Positions 23,123-64,000 of a stretch of DNA of 64,000 bases are shown piece after piece. Source of the stretch: Metallyticus violacea (Eukaryota > Arthropoda > Insecta > Mantodea > Metallyticidae); NCBI GenBank assembly GCA_030762175.1, contig CM060831.1, forward strand, positions 28,717,001 through 28,781,000. The letters are read 5' to 3'. A program made the translations under genes and the position numbers. Below the pieces are notes generated by a model, which was not told where the DNA came from, ran no database searches, and was given only the letters and a program-made list of their open reading frames with translations. The stretch's first letter is position 1; each line of letters starts with the position of its first letter.

Positions 23123-23387
23123 ATATATTAATTTATATAATGAGGGTAAATTTATGTTTGTCTCATGGAAGCTGTTATGTTGTGGTGACCAGATGGATAT
23201 GAAATGAATTTGGAAAGGTAATCTCATGAGGTCATCACATACAGCACAATAGCTTCCATGGGACAAACACGAGCACCAAGTAACAGTGGGTCAACAGCTG
23301 AGGATGAGGACCATGGTTCCCGAAACATGTCCTAACTTAAATACATAAATGAAGTGTGTAAGAAATTTACACACATTATATAAATTA
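23123..23387. mobile_element. Foldback element with hammerhead core
   Basis: Imperfect inverted repeat. The outer arms ATTAATTTATATAATG and CATTATATAAATTAAT match exactly, as do inner segments around TCATGGAAGCTG and AGCTTCCATGGGAC with a few differences. A hammerhead-like motif lies in the right half at 23298-23331. There is no coding sequence. Divergence between the arms suggests an older insertion than the 20.6 kb copy. Confidence 0.6.
23298..23331 (+). ncRNA. Hammerhead ribozyme-like motif
   Basis: CUGAGGA, stem II (GGACC AU GGUUCC), GAAA, then self-complementary ACAUGU followed by C, giving a canonical GUC cleavage triplet. Stem I pairing is weak in this copy (about two base pairs). Confidence 0.65.
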
Positions 23388-23734
23388 ATGTTTTTTATAT
23401 GTTTAATGGTTTTTAAATCTATAAATAATATATTTCATACTTAAAGAAAAGTTTTCTTCCTTCTTGATTTCCATACCAACCAACGATTATCTGATCTACT
23501 ACTCCAAAATGTGAAGCTTTTAGCTGCACATATTAATGACAATAATTTGAATAGTTATCAGAATAACCCACAGAATAGTAAGTAGTCTCAAATGCTACTC
23601 TCTTTCCTAGTAACACGTGTACAATAATACTCATTGGTAAAGATCTTTAGTCCATATAACTATAGCAGCACATGTTTAAAAATGGGAAAAAATTAGATTT
23701 CTTTCAGCAATTAAGTACTTGGTATGAAAACAAC

Positions 23735-23964
23735 ATAATTCATTTTAAAACCAATGTAATAAAATTTGTTCACACTAACTCCATTCACTTACATAAAAAC
23801 TGGACATATGTTTCGGAAGTGATCATCCCTCCCATCTTCCTTCCGAAACATATGTCCAGTTTTTATGTAAACAAATTTTATTACATTGGTTATATATATA
23901 TATACACACACCACTCCATTGTCAACAGATTTGTAAGTACATTTAATTGAGAATAATTCATTTT
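23735..23964. mobile_element. Foldback element with 12-base TSD, ribozyme core partly lost
   Basis: The 12-base sequence ATAATTCATTTT occurs at 23735-23746 and 23953-23964 and marks a 206-base insertion. Inside, ACATAAAAACTGGACATATG and its reverse complement face each other around a shortened centre. The CUGA of the hammerhead is deleted, though GAAACATATGTCC remains. The right flank carries CCACTCCATTGTCAACAG, shared with the 20.6 kb element, so the two are relatives. The left arm has a TTCACACTAACTCCATTCAC segment that is missing from the right arm. Confidence 0.85.
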
Positions 23965-24110
23965 GTTGAATTAAAAGTTTTAATGTGAAATGTCAAGAGA
24001 GTTTTAATGTGTTAACATAATTTTAGTAGTTTTACTTTTAATTCAACAAGATTTATGATAGTTTCACTGTGTGGGTTTCTACATTCATTTTTAATTGAAC
24101 ATAATTCATG
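23965..24110 (+). mobile_element. Repeat related to 4388-4690
   Basis: Begins with TTGAATTAAAAGT and has the reverse complement ACTTTTAATTCAA about 60 bases later, so it is itself a small inverted repeat. It shares GTGAAATGTCAAGAGAG with the 4.6 kb region. It lies immediately next to the right TSD of the 23.7 kb foldback. Confidence 0.5.
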
Positions 24111-25650
24111 CCAATATGTGAAAAATTGAAAGGAATTTTGCTCCACTTTCAACTGTTGAACAGAATAATGGAATTTAGATGAAGTCAGTCATTGTAATGC
24201 ATAGTGAAAATTTACCACAATATCCAAAATTATTGAAAAAACAACTTAGTATTAACAGATTGATCAATTAAAAGTACTGAAACACTGAAAGTGCTGAGGC
24301 TGTGGGTATTTCAAGCAAATGATATTTTTATGGAGTAATTATAAATGAAAAATACCTGCCAGATGGTTGCCTTAACTGCTGACATATGATAAAGAAGGAA
24401 TCATTTTAGGCAAAATTTATAACCTTTCAGAGAAAATCAACTGTTTTTATGTGCCAATTTTAATACAATTTTACTAAAGGATATTATGCTAATATTTTGC
24501 AACAAATAAAAAAAAAAAAAATTTAAGTGGAAAAAAAAAAAAAAGAAGCATTAGTGGTATTGATTTTCAACAGATGGAGGAAAATTAAAAGTAGTTCTTG
24601 AGCAGTATTTTCTATGACAGCATAAAAACCCTGGAATAATAATGAAAAAAGTGAATTAGCCTTAAGGGAACAATATTGAAAAATATGAACAGTTGTAGAG
24701 TTAATATTGAGAACTTTTCAAAATATCCTCTTCATTCAAACTTTACTATTGCCTGATAAGCATACGTTGAAAACAGTATTCCTTTTATTTACAACTACTG
24801 CTGACTGACATGCTACAACTTAGTCCAAGAAAGGCTTAGGCAAGACCTGGCATCATCTTTATGAACAGGGGTGGCTGATGATGCACACTTCTAAGTGTGC
24901 ATTTAAGGCAATTCATGCCTTGATTGCAGAAAGGGACAAATGAGACTAAAATTACTAAAGTATGCCTACTATTTTCAGGTAAAAATAGAGGAGTAAAAAG
25001 TTAAAAATATATTGCTGAAAGAACTGATCCCTACTATCAATATGTATACAAGAAATAAAGGTCCTTTAATGGAACAAGTTTCCATCTTTCTAATATTCAG
25101 AAAGCTCTAACAATGGTTATTTTACTGTTTTGTGAGAGACTAGAGGCATTTCTGAAGCATGGTCCCAGAACAGTTCGTGAGCAAAGGCATAATTATTTGG
25201 ATTAAAAACCTGTATGACTCATTGTGATGAGTCATAAACATTGTTAACCTTTCTATTTTAGCCTAAGACTAATATATACGGCAAAAAAGATGCTTTTATG
25301 TTTTCCTTACAGTTCAACAAGTTTTCAAAATGTGCATTCAGGTCTTTTCCCCTTATAATCATAAGCTCCATAAACAATGAGCATATTATGCAATTCTTAT
25401 ATAAAGAAATTTTCAGAATTTTTATGCTCCAATTAGCAAACTTAGATGTATTAAACCCACTGATAAAGAATGATCATTCGGGTCATATGAATTTTCCAGC
25501 ACCTATATTTGTTAATAGCAATTGCAATAATAATATGAGTCAGCAAATTGTAAAATCATACTCCACTATTTAGACTTGTTGAAAGAACACTTACTCTCAT
25601 CAATAGGTGAAGGCAGTTATAGAAGAGTGGACATGTCTGATGGCCACAAG
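24110..25650. other. No gene recognised
   Basis: AT-rich sequence with A-runs near 24510-24545 and a small perfect hairpin GCACACTTCTAAGTGTGC near 24885. Open frames here are short and lack splice support. Confidence 0.35.
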
Positions 25651-25854
25651 CATATCTGAATTAATTGATATTATTGTATGATTTAACTGAACTACACACT
25701 CTTAATGCTTCACTTACTTGTCATAATATATAGAAATGGTTTTGAGCTAATGTTTGAAAAATTCGCATATCATCCATGGACTACAAAAATTTTTAGAAAA
25801 GATTTTTAAAATCAGGTTGGCACCGGTCAACAGATTTAATGTTAAAACATACTG

Positions 25855-26223
25855 ATGGAGATAATGTTAATGACAGTATTCCACAAAAGCAAAAAGCAGA
25901 TATTTACAGAATGTGAAAAAATGTACATTGGAAAAACAAAGAGAAACATAGACACACAGTTAAAGGAACATTTCAGAAACATAAAGTATAAGCAAATAGA
26001 GAAATCACCAGTAGCATATCATTTCTGGACAGAAAATCAAGACATAGTGTGTAAAGCAAAATTATTAAAATCAGTAAAAGAACCTACAGAATTAACAACT
26101 TGGGAGAAAATCTACATCAACAAATACAAAGGCAGTTTAAAGAACTTTGACACTGCCAAGGATGAAAACATAAACTACACGTTTATCACATTGCCACAGC
26201 TTAACGAATTATTTGACAGTTGA
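25855..26223 (+). CDS. GIY-YIG endonuclease domain of a Penelope-like element
   Basis: A 122-residue open frame. Residues about 18-35 read ECEKMYIGKTKRNIDTQL, the YIG part of a GIY-YIG nuclease fold. HFRNIKYK and KSPVAYHFW follow, then the C-terminal block TELTTWEKIYINKYKG and LKNFDTAKDENIN typical of PLE endonucleases. The canonical GIY strand is altered (QIFTE). In a complete PLE this domain nicks target DNA for target-primed reverse transcription. With no reverse transcriptase in this copy it is unlikely to act in cis. The frame is open, but nothing shows that it is expressed. Confidence 0.75.
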   Translation: MEIMLMTVFHKSKKQIFTECEKMYIGKTKRNIDTQLKEHFRNIKYKQIEKSPVAYHFWTENQDIVCKAKLLKSVKEPTELTTWEKIYINKYKGSLKNFDTAKDENINYTFITLPQLNELFDS

Positions 26224-26233
26224 TTTTTAGTTT

Positions 26234-26271
26234 AGCTGGTGATGAGAAGGAAATGTTCCTGAAACCGATTC
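26234..26271 (+). ncRNA. Hammerhead-like motif of the PLE, mutated core
   Basis: CUGGUGA in place of CUGAUGA, a stem II region GGAAAUGUUCC, then GAAACCGAUUC. Both the core A6 and the stem III palindrome (ACCGAU rather than ACCGGU) are changed, so it is probably inactive. It aligns with 32793-32829 and 31568-31606. Confidence 0.5.
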
Positions 26272-26489
26272 TATATATTATGACAAGTAAGTAAAGCTTT
26301 AAGAGCATGTGGCTTAACTAAATCATACAATAATATCAATTATATGATTGGCTTCACTGTGCAACCTCATATTAACATTTTAATTAATATCTGAATTAGT
26401 TTTGAATAGCTGGAATTTTCACAGTGAAATGTAGTATAATACAACAAATTATTATTGAGGGAATCACTCAAATTTCACTAATTTTGTTG

Positions 26490-26523
26490 GACATGTTTCA
26501 AAGGCTGTTGCCTTCATCTTCAG
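26490..26523 (-). ncRNA. Hammerhead ribozyme-like motif, left arm
   Basis: On the minus strand: CUGAAGA, stem II AAGGC-AACA-GCCUU, GAAA, and self-complementary ACAUGU followed by C (GUC). All core positions expected for activity are present except that position 7 is A. Confidence 0.65.
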
Positions 26524-26677
26524 CATGGTTCCACAGTCTGGAAAATATATTCATACAAAAACAAAGAAAATTTGGTAAATTTTGATCTCCCATATTACAG
26601 TAACCTCATCACTTAGTTCTTAAAATTCACAGAGCAACATCTTAATGTCATACTGGGAAACAGACAGTGGAATCATG

Positions 26678-26710
26678 CTGAAGATGAAGGCAACAGCCTT
26701 TGAAAATGTC
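26678..26710 (+). ncRNA. Hammerhead-like motif, right arm
   Basis: CUGAAGA, stem II AAGGC-AACA-GCCUU, GAAA, then AAUGUC. The stem III palindrome has lost one base (AAUGU rather than ACAUGU), which would weaken it compared with the left-arm copy. Confidence 0.5.
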
Positions 26711-26789
26711 CAAATGGAACAAAATTAGTGAAATTTGAGTGATATCCTCAATAATTTTTTGTATTATGTTTGAATTAATTTTCATTATA

Positions 26790-28260
26790 AAGTTGTGTTT
26801 TTTTGTCCTAAAAATGAGTAACTGCAGCCTATTTTTTGGGTAAAATAGTTTCATAGAGGAAACTAAATTGTTAAAACTTATAGGAATTTGATAGTATTAG
26901 CAATATGGGAAAGATTTCTATAATATATAAAAATCAATCACGAACTTTGTAACTCCATAGATAACATCATGCACTCACTGTATGTCTACACCTCTTTTAA
27001 AACTACCTTCAGCAGTCTCCAGCTGATGAAGAAAACAAGTGTCTTTAAGCATGTTTTGTTGAAAAACTAATTAGTAAAGTATGGTTTTACAAATTCCTAG
27101 CTCATAGTATTTTCTATTCCCAGCATTTGCTTGAGTGCATAATGTCTCTTGCATACTTGCAAGTTCTGCAGTTCAAACTGGCAATGAAAAAAATATTAAT
27201 ATAACTAAAAGAAAATTAATTACTGCTGAATCTTATACTTGGTAAACATGTCCCATATCATGAGAAATATCTTCTTTGAACATACTTACCAAAACAAAAA
27301 TACAAGGACCAGTATTTGCATATTGAATTCCAAGTTCTCATCTTCTAAATGCTAATAAAATAGGAATAAGAAATTGATTTTGTTCAGTTTGATGCATGAT
27401 CATATAATAACCTATTAATATTTCCATGACATAATTACTTAATAATAACATCCATTAAATGTATAAGACATGACTTTAACTTTATCAAATTCCAATGATA
27501 GTTTTAACATCTGGTTCAATAGCTACATCATTTTAGTACTTCAATTATATGCAACTATTTAAAATGTTCTATGGACAACAAATAGATAAATGTATCCAGA
27601 GATACCTGTCTTCACTTCTGAAGGTTAATCGAAGAATATGCTGCAAGCCAGCAACAAATTTAATCAGTGCCTGCATAAAATCAAATGTATGTATTTAGCT
27701 CATTACCACACACTTGTAATCAATATTTTTGAATGATCAAAATATAAAACCCAGCAGAAAGTTATAAATTGTAGTAAAAATCTGTTTTAATTAAAACTAC
27801 AATGTAACATATGTAAATATTAAAAATGTTATAATTTTTAAAAAAGTATACTTCTGGCAAATGATTCAAGCATTAAAGCTACTAGTTAGTACCTTATGAT
27901 GTAGGTATTAATAGTAAAATTTCTTAAAAGACCTCACAATGAAATGACCCCAAAAATGTTATTTATTCTTCAAATTGATTCATTCAAGACTTAATAAGTA
28001 TCTGAATATAAAACCTGCTAAATTATCAAATTATATATTTTTTTGGTTTCCTGTATTTTTAATCGCCAATGTTCAAAGGAACACATTGTAAAATACATTA
28101 GCTTATTACTTTGAAAAAAAAAATCATTATTTTTTAGTATTTAGAAAATTTAATTAACTGAATTCTTGTTCATTTCACAAATTATCTTGGAAAAATTAAT
28201 AATTCTGTTGCATATAATAACTGAGTTTTGCAATGTCTTTTTGAATTTATACAAAACAAA
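26790..28260. other. Downstream of TXNDC11, mostly unassigned
   Basis: AT-rich sequence beyond the TXNDC11 3' end. It contains the short exon candidate at 27606-27670. A patch near 27295-27350 also ends in a GTAAGT donor on the minus strand, but its frame does not join that candidate. Confidence 0.3.
27606..27670 (-). CDS. Candidate short internal exon, unknown product
   Basis: The minus strand has a TTTTATGCAG acceptor, 65 bases open in only one frame (ALIKFVAGLQHILRLTFRSE), and a CAG|GTATCT donor, leaving two bases of a split codon. Splice sites and composition look good. I cannot join it in frame to neighbouring candidates and do not recognise the family. It may belong to the gene downstream of TXNDC11. 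Confidence 0.3.
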
Positions 28261-28272
28261 CCACAAACCAAT

Positions 28273-28278
28273 TTTATT
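28273..28278 (-). terminator. Possible TXNDC11 polyadenylation signal
   Basis: AATAAA on the minus strand about 150 bases after the TXNDC11 stop codon. It is the first exact AATAAA after the stop that I noticed. In AT-rich DNA such hexamers are common, so this is only a candidate. Confidence 0.35.
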
Positions 28279-28429
28279 TCAATGTAAAATTAAAATGGTA
28301 GATATTTAAGGCTGTGTGGTATTTGAGCAGCAATGGAACATAAATTACCTGATTTAGCAACAAAAACAACAAAGCATAAGAGCACTATGAGCTACTGTTG
28401 CCAGAAATAAAATAAGAGCAATACATGTA

Positions 28430-61184
<32,755 letters not shown>

Positions 61185-61189
61185 CTGCA

Positions 61190-61575
61190 GATAAAGTATT
61201 TTATATTTATGGTCACTCAAAGTAAAAAAGGAAATATCTTTTAATTATAAACATGACAACCATCAATGAAAATAGTACTTTGAAATGACTAAAACTACTC
61301 AATAAAGCAGTAATAAATGGAAAAAGTTTTAGCTCAAGAGCATAAAGACCTGAAACAATTATTTCTTTATGTGTTAAATGACTTTGCTGTAATTATAAGA
61401 AGTATATTTTAACAATATCAAATTCAAAAACCTTAGAAATGTTTGATTATTTAAACAATAAAAAAAATATGCACGAAATGCATCTAGAATTTCATGCAAC
61501 TGTAGCAAAGTCTCAATTATCTGTATTTGCATTTAATCATTACAAAAAATAAAAAATAGTTTTTAAGTTTCTGTA
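61190..61575. other. TXNDC11 upstream intron, nothing recognised
   Basis: AT-rich sequence with no further recognised exon or repeat. Confidence 0.35.
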
Positions 61576-61579
61576 TATC

Positions 61580-62470
61580 AATACAAGAGTCGCTATTTAA
61601 TTTTTGGGGGATTTGAAGAAAATATGAGACACATTTCTTGTTGGGAGCACTGGAAAAAGTGTGTCTTGATTAATAACCACAGTAGAAGTTAGTTTGTGGC
61701 ACATATTGTTGCAGCTGCAGCAAAACGCTTATGCTCGCTTGTGCTCTCACTGTCTAAAGATGGAGGTGGCTTGAGAGCATTTTTGTGCAATAATTTTTTT
61801 ATAACAATAAATGTGGCCTAGAAAATTTACAGAGAGCTTTTCCAGATTCTGTTCCCTCATGTGCAAAAGTCTATAACTGGTTTGCAGAGTTTAGATGAGG
61901 AAGAACACTCTCAAAATGAGTAGCACAAGTCCAGCAACAGCAGTTACAAATGAAAACATCACTTATGTAGAAATCATTGTGAAGTATAAACACTGAGTGA
62001 CCTACAGGAATATAAACAAGTCTCTAAATATTAATTTACCATAGATGTCAGAAATTCTGGACAAACATCTTTGTGTCAGGAAGCTATGTTGTCTTTGGGT
62101 ACCCCACAACTTCACAGAAGAACAATGGGCAGTAAGAGTGGAATCCATATTTTGCCAATTGAACTTGTATAGAAGGGCTGCTTTTATACTGCTGCCATCT
62201 AGGGTTTTGCACTGTCATGAAAAATCACAACACCCAATGACAGCAGGATAATCACTCTAACCTCCCGTTTCATCCAGTTTGTAATGCATATCTGTCAGTC
62301 ATTATAGTGCAAGCTCTTATGCTGTGGGCACACACTTGGCTGAAGTTGCTTGCTTCAGCTTACTCCCACCTATGTATGGTACAGATACTTCAGATCACAT
62401 GACATGCAGTGAGACAGACAAATGTCTTTGAGCTGCAGATAGTACAATTTCCTCTTACATTACTTCCAAA
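61580..62470 (+). pseudogene. Mariner-family transposon relic
   Basis: Broken frames show RAFPDSVPSCAKVYNWFAEF (N-terminal helix-turn-helix region), then SEILDKHLCVRKLCCLWVPH and NFTEEQWAVRVES, the linker before the catalytic core in mariner transposases. Catalytic aspartate motifs are not identifiable. The left end near 61589 (GAGTCGCTATTTAATTTTTG) resembles a mariner terminus. No right terminus was found. Confidence 0.65.
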
Positions 62471-62479
62471 CATATAAAT

Positions 62480-63580
62480 AAGTGTAACTTATTTGCGGAA
62501 TTACTCACATAATGTTCCCATAATTATGTCAGTTACACTTTGATTTTTCAACTTTATGAAGATATAGTGAAATTAATTAAATAGAAAATATACTTAGAGC
62601 TTTGATCTTTTACCTGGGTAATTTAGGCAGCACAACATGCTCTTGTGACTCTTGAAAAGAAGCAATAAGTACTGGTACAGGTACAAGAGTTCCTGCTTGT
62701 TATTTTGAAATATATCATAAAAGAAGAAACACTTTGTACATAAATTTGTATCTTCTTAAGGAGTGCCTTCTATTTACTGTTCCCAAGCCTTGCCAGAAAA
62801 GAAAGGAAATTCATGATATTGTTACTGTAGCATCTGCATCATGCATTGTTTATTTAGTTTAATGCTTTAAACAATATTCAACTGTAGAAAAAGTAACATC
62901 TAGAACTAACATCCTAAAACATCTAGGAAGTATGGGGAAGTATGCAAGAAACCTTTAACAAAACACAACAACCTACTAATGGAACACTCTTAAAACTATA
63001 TACAACAAATGATAAAAGTACACAAAAAACAATGCAATGCCAATCTGATAACATAAACAACTCAAATATATAAAATTGAGGAACATTTAAATGAAATTCA
63101 CTTCACACTAGAAACAGAAATTGCAATTAAATCTACAAATCCACTCAAGTTTTTAGCATATAGATCATACATTCATCTATTGGTAAATGTGAAGAATCAA
63201 AATACTCTCCAAAAGTACTTAAAAATTAAGGAGAGATACAATACATATTAGATTTCTAGAATCTATATATTTTTACCATTGGCTCTAAAATGAACAAGAC
63301 AGAATACAGTGAAAGCATTTTTCACATTATTTGCCACTTGGCCAAAATATTACCAATTTGTTGCTAAAATAGAAGCTATAGAGTATATAATAAAAAATCT
63401 AATGTTCAGAAAAAATAAAATTTCAAAAAGCAGTTTGATTCATAGATTAAAATTTGCTATTGCAGCAATAGCATCAAATAAACTACCAAAAAAATATACC
63501 GCTGAATCAGAGAGCTCATAAAAACAGGTAAAACCATAGCTCATCAGTGGATACCATCACACACAAACCTTCTAGGAAAT
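62480..63580. other. No confident gene; one exon candidate
   Basis: AT-rich sequence. Apart from 62614-62692 there is no exon or repeat I can support. Confidence 0.3.
62614..62692 (-). CDS. Weak exon candidate upstream of TXNDC11 exons
   Basis: The minus strand has an AACAAGCAG acceptor with a poor pyrimidine tract, 79 bases open in two frames (ELLYLYQYLLLLFKSHKSML or TLVPVPVLIASFQESQEHVV), and a good CCCAG|GTAAAA donor. Neither frame ends in phase 0, so it cannot join 61184 directly; another exon would be needed. It is recorded because it lies where TXNDC11 N-terminal exons are expected. Confidence 0.2.
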
Positions 63581-63586
63581 GAGACA

Positions 63587-63850
63587 GATTCAGTCCTGGT
63601 TGTGTAGTGTTAACCATCTTGCCTCCTAAACCAAAGATTGCAGGTTCAAACCCAGTCAGGACCAATGTATTTTTTCGGGTATAAAAATTCTAAGTATGAC
63701 TTTCTTCGGAAGGGAAGTAAAGAGTGGGTCCCGTGTCATATATTTACGACATAATAAAGAACCTCAAGCCTGAACAGAGAGGCCTCAGAGCAAAATTTGT
63801 CAGTTGTTTTATGCCCTGATTAAAATGGGAAGTTGATGACCTGAGATATT
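63587..63850 (+). mobile_element. tRNA-derived SINE, family B
   Basis: Head with GTGTAGTGTTAACCATCTTG (A-box region) and GGTTCAAACCC (B-box), followed by a body with CTAAGTATGACTTTCTTCGG and CGACATAATAAAGAACCTCA. It shares head and body with the minus fragment at 17560-17692. The 3' boundary is approximate. Confidence 0.7.
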
Positions 63851-64000
63851 AAAGAGCGTCTGTAAATAAACCAAATCAAAAGAAATGAGACAGCAGATAA
63901 GTTAGCAAAGTAAGGGACAACCCTACAATAAAAAAGGACCATACTATCTTTCCATAGCCTCAGACCACTCTTACGAAACAAACATGAACACAGAAAGCAA

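Larger units (their letters stand above)
25652..26400 (+). mobile_element. Penelope-like element reduced to endonuclease between inverted terminal repeats
   Basis: The left end (25655-25748, with TGATATTATTGTATGATTTA and TTCACTTACTTGTCATAATA) is the reverse complement of the right end (26266-26345). Between them only the RT-to-endonuclease linker and the GIY-YIG domain remain; the reverse transcriptase domain is absent. A hammerhead-like motif sits at 26234-26271, just inside the right repeat. This is a deletion derivative of the same PLE family as the copies at 31.5-32.9 kb. Confidence 0.8.
26404..26770. mobile_element. Foldback element with hammerhead cores in both arms
   Basis: Left arm about 26430-26545 and right arm about 26660-26760 are near-perfect reverse complements (CACTCAAATTTCACTAATTT and AAATTAGTGAAATTTGAGTG). 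About 130 bases of unrelated sequence separate them. The family is the same as 39375-39620. The flanks TGAATTAGTTTT and TGAATTAATTTT could be a 12-base duplication with one mismatch, but the first overlaps the expected element start, so this copy's TSD is ambiguous. Confidence 0.75.

Noticed and set aside
23455..23590. Plus-strand coding-looking stretch (FLLDFHTNQRLSDLLLQNVK)
   Set aside because: Composition looks coding, but there is no clear acceptor and it ends at a stop; no neighbouring exon supports it.
26392..26782. 12-base TSD for the 26.4 kb foldback
   Set aside because: The left copy overlaps sequence that is part of the element in its 39.4 kb relative, so the duplication cannot be counted as evidence.
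27021..27055. Possible hammerhead near CTGATGAAGAAAACAAG
   Set aside because: The core CTGATGA is present but the GAAA box reads TAAG and stem III is not palindromic; too weak to annotate.
27295..27350. Minus-strand patch ending in a GTAAGT donor (NLEFNMQILVLVF)
   Set aside because: The frame needed to join the 27606-27670 candidate contains a stop, and the acceptor is ambiguous.

Overview
This window looks like a eukaryotic, insect-type nuclear genome. It is AT-rich, real genes are split by multi-kilobase introns, and most of the DNA is transposon debris: Penelope-like elements (PLEs), mariner and piggyBac DNA transposons, non-LTR retrotransposons and tRNA-derived SINEs. A polyneopteran host (cockroach, termite or stick-insect type) is only a guess from this repeat mix. 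There are no bacterial features.

Genes. One gene is well supported: a minus-strand TXNDC11 homolog (ER thioredoxin-domain protein). Six consecutive exons (61184 down to 28430) have canonical splice sites and consistent phase, and the coding region ends in a TGA at 28430. Its N-terminal exons lie upstream or are unrecognised. A second minus-strand gene is represented by one 1,394-base internal exon (2441-3834) that resembles FANCI. A short ATG exon in a CpG-richer patch (12120-12362) may be a first exon on the same strand. Three further short exon candidates are listed with low confidence.

Repeats by region. 0-5 kb: two SINEs and the FANCI-like exon. 6-11 kb: a split piggyBac relic and a LINE relic. 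14-17 kb: a SINE and a PLE with reverse transcriptase and endonuclease remnants. 20-27 kb: foldback elements and an endonuclease-only PLE. 29-31 kb: a mariner interrupted by a CpG-rich LTR-like block. 31-38 kb: several PLE copies and a LINE relic. 39-49 kb: more foldbacks and three mariners. 49-51 kb: tandem repeats and a SINE. 52.3-61.06 kb: an uninterrupted (ACT)2905 array of 8,715 bases, inside a TXNDC11 intron. 61-64 kb: a mariner relic and a SINE.

Main discovery candidate. Many PLE copies, and a set of small foldback elements with no protein-coding part, carry hammerhead-ribozyme-like cores: CUGANGA, a stem II hairpin, GAAA, then a self-complementary stem III (ACCGGU, ACAUGU or ACAUAUGU) ending in GUC or GUU. 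Four of these foldbacks (20.6, 23.7, 39.4 and 42.2 kb) are each flanked by an exact 12-base target-site duplication, and two of them sit inside other transposons. This points to a mobilised, ribozyme-bearing, non-autonomous PLE-derived family with a fixed duplication length.
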